A DNA stretch of 9,377 nucleotides from an uncultured Pseudomonadota bacterium (lineage in GTDB: Bacteria > Pseudomonadota > Gammaproteobacteria > Burkholderiales > SG8-39), in NCBI GenBank assembly GCA_903864555.1, contig CAIPGJ010000580.1, positions 1 through 9,377 on the forward strand. Direction: 5' to 3'. Below are positions 1-6,454 of this stretch, one piece after another. A program made the translations under genes and the position numbers. The notes under the pieces are model-generated. The model had not been told where the DNA came from, did no database searches, and saw only the letters and a list, made by a program, of their open reading frames with translations. The first letter of the stretch is position 1. The number at the start of each line of letters is the position of its first letter.

Positions 1-605
1 ATCAGTTCCGGCGCGGTGAGGTCGGCCTCGTTGCCACTGGCGATCAGCATGCGCATGCCGATGCCCTCGCTGCGGCAGGCCAGCGCCAGGCCATAGCCGA
101 AGCCACCGCTCTGCAGCACCATGGACACCGGGCCGGGCGCCATCTGTGGCGGGCGCGACATGCTGCCGAAGCAGGCGTACATGCGGCTGTGGATGTTGGC
201 GATGCCATTGCAGTTGGGCCCGATGATGCGCAGGCCATGCGCGCGCGCATGGGCCACCATCTGCTGCTGCAGCGCCAGGCCCGCCGGCCCCACTTCACGA
301 AAACCACCGCCCAGCACCACGGCATAGCCGATGCCACATTCACCGCAGGTCTTCACCATGTCCACCGCCGCGGCCGCAGGCAGCGCGATCACGGCAATGT
401 CCACCGGCTCCGTGATGTCGGCGGGCGAGGCATGGCAGCGATAGCCGCCCACCGTCTGGTAGCGCGGGTTGACCGGATAAATACCGCCCTGGTAACCATC
501 GCGCTTGAGCGCGGCAATGGGCTGGCTGCCGGGGCGGCCGGGATCATCGGAGGCGCCGATGATGGCGATGCCGCGGGCATTGAACAGGCGGTCGTGGCGA
601 TTCAT
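1..605 (-). CDS. NDP-forming acyl-CoA synthetase, N-terminal part (cut by window edge)
   Basis: Reading the minus strand from ATG at 605-603 gives about 201 residues with no stop before the left edge. The protein starts MNRHDRLFNARGIAIIGASD, a Rossmann-type CoA-binding domain with the GAS-D-PGRPGSQP nucleotide loop, followed by YPVNPRY and DIAVIALPA. Further on come the IIGPNCNG motif and a VLQSGGFGYG segment that matches the VSQSG(A/G)xG turn opening the succinyl-CoA-ligase-like domain. This order is typical of COG1042 NDP-forming acyl-CoA synthetases, which join an organic acid to CoA with ATP or GDP/ADP cycling; full members have about 700 residues, so roughly two thirds lies outside. The acid cannot be told from this part. 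The ribosome-binding site is weak. It is divergent from the hydrolase at 814, and a joint role in organic-acid breakdown is inference. I saw no frameshift in the visible part. Confidence 0.85.
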   Translation of the reverse strand, partial: MNRHDRLFNARGIAIIGASDDPGRPGSQPIAALKRDGYQGGIYPVNPRYQTVGGYRCHASPADITEPVDIAVIALPAAAAVDMVKTCGECGIGYAVVLGGGFREVGPAGLALQQQMVAHARAHGLRIIGPNCNGIANIHSRMYACFGSMSRPPQMAPGPVSMVLQSGGFGYGLALACRSEGIGMRMLIASGNEADLTAPEL

Positions 606-723
606 GGGGTCAGGAACGCGGGCGCTGCGCCAGAGCGGGTGACGCCGGACTGCTGCGGCCGTGGTCGGCGGTGGATGGCTGCGGTGAATTCACGCGACAG
701 CCTAAAGGGTCTGGCCCACGCCG

Positions 724-729
724 TAAAAT
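724..729 (+). promoter_or_regulatory. Possible -10 element (TAAAAT)
   Basis: TAAAAT matches the sigma-70 -10 consensus at five of six positions and lies about 85 bases upstream of the amidohydrolase ATG. The -35 region (around 701-706) is poor, so the promoter would be weak or activator-dependent. The same hexamer occurs upstream of the Bug-family gene at 7604-7609. Confidence 0.3.
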
Positions 730-747
730 AGCTTGTACTGATCCCCC

Positions 748-764
748 CATCACCATTCGTGATG
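748..764. repeat. Inverted repeat CATCAC-N5-GTGATG
   Basis: Perfect 6-base arms (748-753 and 759-764) flank CATTC. The repeat begins 19 bases downstream of the possible -10 at 724-729, so it would be near the transcription start. It could be an operator or a small 5'-UTR hairpin. No T-run follows, so it is not a terminator. Confidence 0.4.
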
Positions 765-813
765 AAGGCTCTGCGGGCGATCACCAAACAAGAAAGACCT
801 GAGAGGAAACGCC

Positions 814-1695
814 ATGGATTCCGCCACGCCGCCCGCCCCCCTTCCCTCGGCCCCCGCCTTCAAGGCACCGGCCGGCTCGGCCGACTGCCACGTGCACGTG
901 ATGGGCCCCTTCGACCGCTTCCCGCTGCCCGACCGGCCCGGCTACCTGCCGCCGCTCGCCCCCACGGAGAACTTCATCGCCGGCCTCGACCGGCGCGGCC
1001 TCACCCGTGGGGTCATCGTGCAATCCTCCTCGCACGGCAAGGACATCCGGGTGCTGCTCGATGCCCTGCAGCGCTACCCGCAACGCCTGCGCGGCGTGGG
1101 GCTGGCCGACGAGACGGTCACCGACAAGGAACTCGAGGCCATGCGCGCGGCCGGCGTGAAGGGCCTGCGCTTCACCGGCCACCCGCACGTCGGCAAGAAC
1201 AAGGGCGGGCACTCCGGCAGCGTGCCGCTGGACACCCTGTACGTCATGGCACCGCGGTTGAAGGCATTCGGCCTGCACGCCCAGTTGTGGATGCACTGCG
1301 ACGAACTGGCCGAGCACGTGCCCAAATTGCTGGTGCTGGGCGTGCCGCTGGTGCTGGACCACATGGGGCGCTTCGACACGGCCAGCGGGCTTGATCATCC
1401 GGGTTTTCGCAACCTCGTCTCCCTGCTGCGCAACGAGGACATCTGGACCAAGCTGATCCCGGCGCGCAATTCAGTGCAGTTCCCCGGCTTTGCCGATGTG
1501 CGCCCTTTCCACGAGGCGCTGGTGGAGGCCAACCCCGACCGCCTGGTCTGGGGCAGCGACTGGCCACACACCAATTCGGGCGACCAGATCCCCGATGGCG
1601 GCAAACTGCTCGATCTGTTCGCCGGGTGGACCCCCTCGCCGGACCTGCAAAGGAAGATCCTGTCGAGCAATGCGGCAAAGTTGTACGGGTTCTGA
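814..1695 (+). CDS. Amidohydrolase-2 family hydrolase, LigI (2-pyrone-4,6-dicarboxylate lactonase)-like
   Basis: This 293-residue cytoplasmic protein has the metal-dependent TIM-barrel amidohydrolase signature (PF04909/COG3618). Visible motifs are the strand-1 HxH (ADCHVHVMG, His26 and His28), GLRFTGHPH (about 117-125), HAQLWMHC (His155, His161), VLDHMGRF (His183) and the strand-8 Asp in VWGSDWPHTN (Asp249). The length and motif pattern fit the branch containing LigI, which opens 2-pyrone-4,6-dicarboxylate in protocatechuate/lignin breakdown; many relatives act on other lactones or cyclic esters, so the substrate is not settled. ATG 814 is chosen because GAGAGG (801-806) sits at good spacing; an alternative frame through this region is a shadow. 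It stands alone on this strand, divergent from a CoA ligase gene and with a 298-base gap to the next operon, which suggests its own transcription unit in an acid- or aromatic-catabolic setting. Confidence 0.85.
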   Translation: MDSATPPAPLPSAPAFKAPAGSADCHVHVMGPFDRFPLPDRPGYLPPLAPTENFIAGLDRRGLTRGVIVQSSSHGKDIRVLLDALQRYPQRLRGVGLADETVTDKELEAMRAAGVKGLRFTGHPHVGKNKGGHSGSVPLDTLYVMAPRLKAFGLHAQLWMHCDELAEHVPKLLVLGVPLVLDHMGRFDTASGLDHPGFRNLVSLLRNEDIWTKLIPARNSVQFPGFADVRPFHEALVEANPDRLVWGSDWPHTNSGDQIPDGGKLLDLFAGWTPSPDLQRKILSSNAAKLYGF

Positions 1696-1729
1696 AACAC
1701 GTGCAGTTTGCGAGGTCTTCCGAAGCCAT

Positions 1730-1745
1730 TGCGAATTAGTTCGCA
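1730..1745. promoter_or_regulatory. CRP/FNR-like palindrome TGCGA-N6-TCGCA
   Basis: TGCGAATTAGTTCGCA is a perfect dyad with 6-base arms. Written as TGCGA-N6-TCGCA it has the spacing and form of a CRP-family site (consensus TGTGA-N6-TCACA) with one symmetric change per half-site. Its centre (1737.5) would lie at about -44 relative to a start some 7 bases past the possible -10 at 1770-1775, close to a class II activator position. It also lies 35 bases after the hydrolase stop, but no T-run follows, so a terminator is less likely. The regulator is not identified. Confidence 0.4.
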
Positions 1746-1769
1746 GGCGCGGGAAGATATCTGAAAGCG

Positions 1770-1775
1770 CATAAT
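1770..1775 (+). promoter_or_regulatory. Possible -10 element (CATAAT) for the signalling operon
   Basis: CATAAT matches the -10 consensus at five of six positions. No recognisable -35 element lies at 1747-1752, which would fit an activator-dependent promoter using the palindrome at 1730-1745. It lies 37 bases upstream of the short leader ORF start and 224 bases upstream of the binding-protein start. Confidence 0.3.
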
Positions 1776-1806
1776 AGTCGGCGCAATCAACGAGGGAGGG
1801 AGGCCC

Positions 1807-1992
1807 ATGCCTCGGGGCATCGTCGGAGGTCCGCCAGACAGCGTGGCTTCAACCCGCCCGGGGCTGCCATCCCGCTCGGCACGCCGAGCCGCTCTTGCTT
1901 CGGAGCAGTGCAACACTGTCGTGTCACTGTCATGCGCGCAAGTCATCACGCTGCCTGCTGGAGCGCCAACCTGTCCGGGCCGGGACGGCTGA
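1807..1992 (+). CDS. Possible short leader ORF (61 codons) ahead of the signalling operon
   Basis: ATG 1807 follows an unusually strong purine-rich Shine-Dalgarno, GAGGGAGGGAGG (1792-1803). The ORF runs 61 codons and its TGA (1990-1992) is one base before the ATG (1994) of the binding-protein gene, which itself has only a poor ribosome-binding site. This geometry would allow ribosomes ending the leader to restart on the main gene. The peptide (MPRGIVGGPP..., Arg/Pro/Ser-rich, four Cys) matches nothing I recognise, and its third codon positions are clearly less G/C-biased than in the neighbouring genes, so a conserved protein function is doubtful. It may be a translated leader, or the reading frame may be chance with a real ribosome-binding site. 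A frameshifted old N-terminus of the next gene is less likely because that gene has its own signal peptide. Confidence 0.35.
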   Translation: MPRGIVGGPPDSVASTRPGLPSRSARRAALASEQCNTVVSLSCAQVITLPAGAPTCPGRDG

Positions 1993-1993
1993 C

Positions 1994-3004
1994 ATGACTG
2001 CCCCTGCCTTTCCCACATTCCGGGCAGGCTTGGCCGACAGCATGATCACGCTGCTGATCTGCCTCGGCATCAGCATGCCGGGCATGGTGATGGCCCAGGG
2101 AGCAGGCACACCGGTCATCGCTTGGCTCTCCCCGGATGGCGATCGATACAGCCGCGCCGGCTTCGAGGGCTTCACCGCCGGGCTGCGCAATCTAGGGCTG
2201 GCCGACGGTCGCAATATCCGCATAACCCCTTATTGGGCCATGGGCTCCGATGCCAAGCTGGAGCAGATGGCGCGCGCGGCGGTACGCAGCCGCCCGGCCA
2301 TCATCGTCACGCAGACCAAGGCGGTGTTCCAGGCCAAAGCAGCCGGGGCCGACATGCCGGTGGTGTTCGGTTTCAGTGGCGATCCGGTGGTGGGCAAGCT
2401 GGTGTCGTCCCTGGCGCGGCCCGGCGGCAATTACACCGGTGTGTCGCTCATGTCGCTGGAACTGGTGGGCATGCGCATGCAGGTGCTGAAGGAACTGCTG
2501 CCGCAACTGCGTCGCGTTGGTGTCATGGCCAATCCCGGTCACCCGGGGGAAGAGGCTGAGCGACACGCCTCCGAAGCCGCAGCCAGGCAACTGGGCCTGG
2601 AGATCGACTATCACCCGGTGCGCAACAAGGAGGACGTCGAGCGGGCCCTGGAAGCCATTGCGCGTGCAGGCAACGGCGCCATCCTGCTGTTTCCCGACAA
2701 TGGCACCCTCCGATACAGCAAGCGCATCGCCGATTTCTCGAAGAAAACCCGCATCCCGGCCATCTCGGGCTGGGCAGAATTCGCCGACCGGGGCAACCTG
2801 GCCAGCTACGGCCCCGACCTGCGCGAGTCCTATGGCAGCCTTTCCGGATATGTGGACAAGATACTCAAGGGAGCCAAGCCCGGCGAACTGCCGGTGCAGC
2901 TGCCTTCGCGCGTGGAACTGGTGGTGAACCTCAAGACCGCCCGGGCCATCGGGCTGAAAGTGCCCCGCAGCGTATTGCTGCGCGCCAACCGGGTCATCGA
3001 ATGA
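1994..3004 (+). CDS. ABC-type periplasmic substrate-binding protein (PF04392 family), no transporter partner
   Basis: The 336-residue product starts with a signal peptide: Arg10, a hydrophobic run at about 17-33 and a likely cleavage after MVMA (Ala34). The mature part is a two-lobe type I binding fold like PF04392/COG2984: PVIAWLSPDGDRYSRAGFEGF, then VVFGFSGDPVVGKLVSSLARPGGNYTG, VGVMANPGHPG, ILLFPDNG, LASYGPDLRESY, and the family-typical end LKTARAIGLKVPRSVLLRAN. ATG 1994 is preferred over in-frame ATG 2042 because the latter removes the only basic residue of the signal peptide; a TTG at 1895 would add an implausible N-terminus. No permease or ATPase gene follows. Instead its TGA overlaps the kinase ATG (ATGA at 3001-3004), so the two are translationally coupled. 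I infer a sensory role, presenting a ligand to the kinase in the periplasm, rather than uptake. The ligand is unknown; relatives include putative tryptophan/tyrosine binders. Confidence 0.85.
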   Translation: MTAPAFPTFRAGLADSMITLLICLGISMPGMVMAQGAGTPVIAWLSPDGDRYSRAGFEGFTAGLRNLGLADGRNIRITPYWAMGSDAKLEQMARAAVRSRPAIIVTQTKAVFQAKAAGADMPVVFGFSGDPVVGKLVSSLARPGGNYTGVSLMSLELVGMRMQVLKELLPQLRRVGVMANPGHPGEEAERHASEAAARQLGLEIDYHPVRNKEDVERALEAIARAGNGAILLFPDNGTLRYSKRIADFSKKTRIPAISGWAEFADRGNLASYGPDLRESYGSLSGYVDKILKGAKPGELPVQLPSRVELVVNLKTARAIGLKVPRSVLLRANRVIE

Positions 3005-4860
3005 GCAGTGCCAGCGAGGATCACCCCGTGACCGGCAGCCGCGGTTCGCTGTTTCGCAAGTACGCGGTCTATTTTCTTGCGCTGATGTTCGTCACCCTCG
3101 CCTCCAGCAGCGGCCTGGGGCTGTACTTCACCTATCAGGAAAGCAAGTCCGCCCTGCTCGACCTGCAGCAGGAAAAGGCCGCCGCCGCCGCCTCGCGCAT
3201 CGAAACCTATGTCCGGGAGATCGAGCACCAGCTGGGTTGGGTACGCCTCGGCCAGCCCGAGGGCAACCCCATCGAATCGCAGCGGATCGACTACCTCAAA
3301 TTGCTGCGCCAGGTACCCGCCATCACCGAAGTGTCGCTGCTCGACCGCTACGGCCGCGAGCAGTTGAAGGTGTCGCGGCTGGGCATGGACGTGATCGGCA
3401 GCAAGGAGGATTTTTCGCAGGACCCTAAGTTCACCGCCACGCGCAAGGGCAAGACCTATTTCAGCCCGATCTATTTCCGCAAGGACACCGAGCCCTACAT
3501 GACGATCTCGGTCGCTGGAATCGGCAAAGCGGCCGGCATCACGGTCACCGAAGTCAACCTCAAATTCATCTGGGACGTGATCACCCGCATCCGCATCGGC
3601 GGCAACGGACTGGCCTATGCCGTCGATTCGCGCGGGCAGCTGATCGCCCACCCGGACATCAGCCGCGTGCTGCAAAAGTCGGACCTCTCCGCCATGCCGC
3701 AGATCCAGGCCGCCATCGCATCCGGCGATCCAGCCACGTCGCGGCGCGTGAGCATTGCGCGGGACCTGAAGAACCAGGAGGTCCTCACCGCCCATGCCTC
3801 CATCCCGGAGCTGGGTTGGCATGTGTTCGCCGAACAGCCGCTGGCCGAGGCGCTGGGGCCGCTGTTCGCCTCGCTGCAGCGCACCGCCCTGCTGCTGCTG
3901 ATGGGACTGGTTCTGGCCGCCGCCGCCAGTCTGTACGCGGCTCAGCGCATGGTGCGCCCGATCCAGGCCCTTCGCGCCGGCGCCGCCGAGATCGCCCGCG
4001 GCCATCTCAACCAGCGCATCGAGGTGCGCACCGGTGACGAGCTGGAAGCCCTCGGCGACGAGTTCAACAACATGGCCAGGCAGCTTCAGGAGTCCTATGC
4101 GGACCTGGAACGCAGGGTGCAGGAACGCACGCGCGACCTGCAGATCGCCAACCGCCACAAGACAGAGTTCCTTGCCAACATGTCGCATGAGCTGCGCACC
4201 CCGCTCAACGCCATCATCGGCTTTTCCGAAGTGCTCCAGGAGCGCATGTTCGGCGAGCTGAACGGGAAGCAGGCCGAGTACATCAACGACATCCACAGCT
4301 CCGGCCGCCATCTGCTCTCGCTCATCAACGACATCCTCGATCTGTCCAAGATCGAGGCCGGCCGCATGGAGCTGGAGATCACCCCCTTTCACCTTCCCAC
4401 GGCCATCGACAATGCGCTCACCCTGATGCGCGAGCGCGCCGGGCGCAATCACATCAATCTCAAGGCGGATGTCGACCCGGCGATCGAGGGCATCACGGCC
4501 GATGAGCGCAAGGTCAAACAGATCCTGCTCAACCTGCTATCCAACGCGGTGAAGTTCACCCCTGAAGGCGGCCGGGTCGAGATCAGCGCACGCCAGGACG
4601 AGCATCAGGTGGTGATTGCAGTGTCCGACACCGGCGTGGGCATCGCGCCTGAGGACCACGAGGCGGTGTTCAAGGAGTTCCGTCAGGTAGGCGATGACTA
4701 CACCCGTAAATCCGAAGGCACAGGCCTCGGCCTGACGCTCACGCGCCGCATGGTCGAGTTGCACGGCGGGACCATCACCCTGGAGAGCGCCCCCGGTCAG
4801 GGCTCGTGCTTCCGCTTCACCCTGCTGCGGCAGCCGTACGCCGCAGCAGCAACGGCATAG
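3001..4860 (+). CDS. Membrane sensor histidine kinase (dCACHE-like sensor, HAMP, HisKA, HATPase)
   Basis: This 619-residue inner-membrane protein has TM1 at about 20-42, an extracytoplasmic region of about 250 residues with dCACHE-like features (long helix at 46-70, RYGREQLKV, YFSPIYFRKDTEPYMTISV, GLAYAVDSRGQLIAHPDIS), TM2 at about 295-314, HAMP at about 312-365, a short coiled coil, then HisKA with the phospho-acceptor His396 in NMSHELRTPLNAIIGFSEVL. The ATPase domain has the N box (LLNLLSNAVKF, Asn515), G1 (SDTGVGI, Asp543), F box (FKEFRQV) and G2 (GTGLGL, 573-578). All catalytic residues are present, so it should be active. It has no receiver domain; its likely targets are the two regulators just downstream. 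It overlaps the binding-protein gene by four bases. Sensing either a small molecule directly or the binding protein is inferred from this pairing. A minus-strand ORF of 540 codons over this gene is a codon-bias shadow. Confidence 0.93.
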   Translation: MSSASEDHPVTGSRGSLFRKYAVYFLALMFVTLASSSGLGLYFTYQESKSALLDLQQEKAAAAASRIETYVREIEHQLGWVRLGQPEGNPIESQRIDYLKLLRQVPAITEVSLLDRYGREQLKVSRLGMDVIGSKEDFSQDPKFTATRKGKTYFSPIYFRKDTEPYMTISVAGIGKAAGITVTEVNLKFIWDVITRIRIGGNGLAYAVDSRGQLIAHPDISRVLQKSDLSAMPQIQAAIASGDPATSRRVSIARDLKNQEVLTAHASIPELGWHVFAEQPLAEALGPLFASLQRTALLLLMGLVLAAAASLYAAQRMVRPIQALRAGAAEIARGHLNQRIEVRTGDELEALGDEFNNMARQLQESYADLERRVQERTRDLQIANRHKTEFLANMSHELRTPLNAIIGFSEVLQERMFGELNGKQAEYINDIHSSGRHLLSLINDILDLSKIEAGRMELEITPFHLPTAIDNALTLMRERAGRNHINLKADVDPAIEGITADERKVKQILLNLLSNAVKFTPEGGRVEISARQDEHQVVIAVSDTGVGIAPEDHEAVFKEFRQVGDDYTRKSEGTGLGLTLTRRMVELHGGTITLESAPGQGSCFRFTLLRQPYAAAATA

Positions 4861-4871
4861 GGGAATCCACC

Positions 4872-5252
4872 ATGGCACAGAAGATACTCATCGTCGAGGA
4901 CAATGAAAAGAACCGCAAGCTGGCACGCGACATCCTGCAGTATCACAGCTTCGACATCCTCGAGGCGGACAATGCGGAGTCCGGGATAGAGATCGCCAAT
5001 CGCGAGTCACCGGCCTTGATCCTGATGGACTTCCATCTGCCCGGCATGAATGGCATCGAGGCGCTGGCCGCACTGCGCTCGGGCGAGGCCACCAGGGGCA
5101 TCCCGGTGATGGCCGTCACCGCCTCGGCCATGACCGAAGAGAGGGTGAAAATCATTGCCGCCGGCTTTGACGGGCTGCAGACCAAGCCGATTCACCTCAA
5201 GGAATTCGTGGAGGCGGTCAAGATCCTGGCAGCCAAGGGTTCGGCAAGATGA
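4872..5252 (+). CDS. Single-domain response regulator, DivK/CheY-like
   Basis: The 126-residue product is a lone receiver domain: acidic pair Glu9-Asp10 in ILIVEDNEKNRKL, phospho-acceptor Asp53 in LILMDFHLPGMNG, switch Thr83 in VMAVTASAM, and Lys105 in QTKPI. There is no output domain. The sequence pattern (EDNEKNRKLARDIL, AALRSGEATRGIPVMAVTA) is closest to the DivK type, whose members act as phosphate shuttles or as allosteric partners of kinases. ATG 4872 is chosen over upstream in-frame starts because AGGGG (4859-4863) lies at good spacing and the receiver begins right after it. It follows the kinase stop by 11 bases and overlaps the cyclase gene by four (ATGA at 5249-5252). Likely roles are an intermediate, a phosphate sink or a competing target for the kinase upstream. 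Confidence 0.92.
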   Translation: MAQKILIVEDNEKNRKLARDILQYHSFDILEADNAESGIEIANRESPALILMDFHLPGMNGIEALAALRSGEATRGIPVMAVTASAMTEERVKIIAAGFDGLQTKPIHLKEFVEAVKILAAKGSAR

Positions 5253-6391
5253 GCAGCCAGGCTTCGCAACCTGCCCCGGCGCGTCCATCAAGGATACTGG
5301 TCGTCGATGACACGCCCATGAATGTGAAGATGCTGGCCGACATTCTGACCTTCCGGGGTTATCAGGTGCATACCGCGTCCGGCGGGCGCGAGGGCCTGCA
5401 GTCCATGGCGGAACACGCCCCGGACCTGGTGCTGCTGGACGTGATGATGCCGGAGATGAACGGCTATGAAGTATGCAAAGCCATCCGCGCCGACCCGGCC
5501 ACCGAAATGACCCCCGTCGTGATGGTCACTGCGCTCGACCCCGCGCAGGAGCGGGTGAAGGGCATCGAGGCCGGTGCCGATGACTTTCTCAGCAAGCCCA
5601 TCAACCAGGCCGAACTGCTGGCGCGCGTTCGCTCCCTGCTGCGGATCAAGGCTTATCAGGACACCATCGCCGAGCAAGCGCGCGAACTGAAGGCCTGGAA
5701 CGAGACCCTGGGGCAGCGCGTGCACCAGCAGGTCGCCGAACTCGAATCCCTGGGCCGGCTGAAGGGGTTTTTCTCTCCGGAACTGGCCCAGGCCATCGTG
5801 TCCGGTGGTGCCAATGAAATCCTCAAGCCGCATCGGCGCGAGATCACCGTGCTGTTCCTCGACCTGCGTGGCTTCACCGCCTTTACCGAGTCGGCCGAGC
5901 CCGAGGAGGTGCTGGGCGCGCTCGCCCAGTATCACGAACTGGTGGGCAGCCTCGTGTCCCGGCACCAGGGCATGGTGGAGCACTTTGCGGGCGATGGCAT
6001 GATGATCTTCTTCAACGATCCGATACCGCTGCCGGATGCACCGGCCCAGGCTGCCACCATGGCCCTCACGCTGACGGAGCGCTTCGCGTCGCTGCGCACC
6101 GCCTGGCGCCGGCAAGGCCACGAACTGGACCTTGGCATCGGCATGGCCGTGGGTTACGCCACCCTGGGGGCCATCGGCTTCGAAGGCCGGCGCGAGTACG
6201 CCGCCATCGGCAGCGTGAACAATCTCAGCGCTCGTCTGTGCAGCGAGGCGCAGGGCGGACAGATACTGACCAATCTGAAAACCCTGAACCGGATCGAGGA
6301 CGTGGTACTCGCCGAACCCGTGGGCGAGCGTATCCTGAAAGGCTTTGCCCAGCCGGTATCCCTATTCAATATCACCGGACTGCGGGGCTGA
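5249..6391 (+). CDS. Response regulator with class III adenylate/guanylate cyclase output domain
   Basis: The 380-residue cytoplasmic protein starts with a PleD-like receiver (about 15-130): Asp20-Asp21, phospho-acceptor Asp64 in LLDVMMPEMNGYE, Thr94 and Lys116 in GADDFLSKPI. A likely coiled coil (about 132-170) joins it to a class III cyclase domain (about 195-375). There Asp205 (FLDLRGFTAF) and Asp249 (FAGDGMMIFFNDP) are the two metal ligands, and Asn325 and Arg329 in GSVNNLSARL are the transition-state pair. The residue where the adenine-recognising Lys usually sits is His245 (EHFAGDG), and the partner Asp/Thr position is Ala318 (EYAAIG), so the product (cAMP, cGMP or other) cannot be assigned. 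Translation is coupled to the DivK-like gene by an ATGA overlap. It is the last gene of the operon and the apparent output: phosphorylation of Asp64 would control dimerisation and cyclase activity. Confidence 0.9.
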   Translation: MSSQASQPAPARPSRILVVDDTPMNVKMLADILTFRGYQVHTASGGREGLQSMAEHAPDLVLLDVMMPEMNGYEVCKAIRADPATEMTPVVMVTALDPAQERVKGIEAGADDFLSKPINQAELLARVRSLLRIKAYQDTIAEQARELKAWNETLGQRVHQQVAELESLGRLKGFFSPELAQAIVSGGANEILKPHRREITVLFLDLRGFTAFTESAEPEEVLGALAQYHELVGSLVSRHQGMVEHFAGDGMMIFFNDPIPLPDAPAQAATMALTLTERFASLRTAWRRQGHELDLGIGMAVGYATLGAIGFEGRREYAAIGSVNNLSARLCSEAQGGQILTNLKTLNRIEDVVLAEPVGERILKGFAQPVSLFNITGLRG

Positions 6392-6420
6392 ACTCCATGG
6401 CCATGCAGATCAGTCACTTT

Positions 6421-6430
6421 TGTCCGGACA
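6421..6430. repeat. Perfect palindrome TGTCCGGACA
   Basis: A 10-base perfect palindrome lies 30 bases past the cyclase stop and 83 bases before the next start codon. With the second inverted repeat at 6462-6478 it may form a regulatory region; the centres are about 44 bases apart. Ten-base palindromes also arise by chance in GC-rich DNA. Confidence 0.25.
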
Positions 6431-6454
6431 GAGAGGGTGCTGCGTACGGCATGG

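Larger units (their letters stand above)
606..813. promoter_or_regulatory. Divergent intergenic region
   Basis: These 208 bases separate the start of the minus-strand CoA synthetase gene from the start of the plus-strand amidohydrolase gene, so both promoters should lie here. A TAAAAT hexamer at 724-729 is a plausible -10 element for the plus-strand gene, but no good -35 element sits 16-18 bases upstream. For the minus strand I could not pick out a convincing promoter. A perfect inverted repeat at 748-764 and a good Shine-Dalgarno at 801-806 are the other visible signals. Confidence 0.4.

Noticed and set aside
602..787. 61-codon minus-strand ORF whose stop overlaps the CoA synthetase start
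   Set aside because: The ATGA overlap looks like coupling, but the ORF spans the divergent promoter region, shows no clear ribosome-binding site, and its peptide has no recognisable feature.
759..1394. 211-codon plus-strand ORF overlapping the amidohydrolase in another frame
   Set aside because: Arg/Pro/Ala-rich out-of-frame reading of the hydrolase gene; the metal-binding motifs are all in the frame starting at 814.
2042..2044. Alternative ATG start for the PF04392 binding protein
   Set aside because: Starting here leaves a signal peptide with no basic residue before its hydrophobic core; ATG 1994 includes Arg10 and sits directly after the leader stop codon.
2830..4452. 540-codon minus-strand ORF opposite the kinase gene
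   Set aside because: It lies antisense to a gene with every histidine-kinase motif intact. Its composition (Gly/Ala/His/Gln-rich, no domain) is what high-GC codon bias produces on the opposite strand.
5288..6121. 277-codon minus-strand ORF opposite the receiver-cyclase gene
   Set aside because: Shadow of the codon bias of the plus-strand gene; no recognisable domain and no ribosome-binding site.
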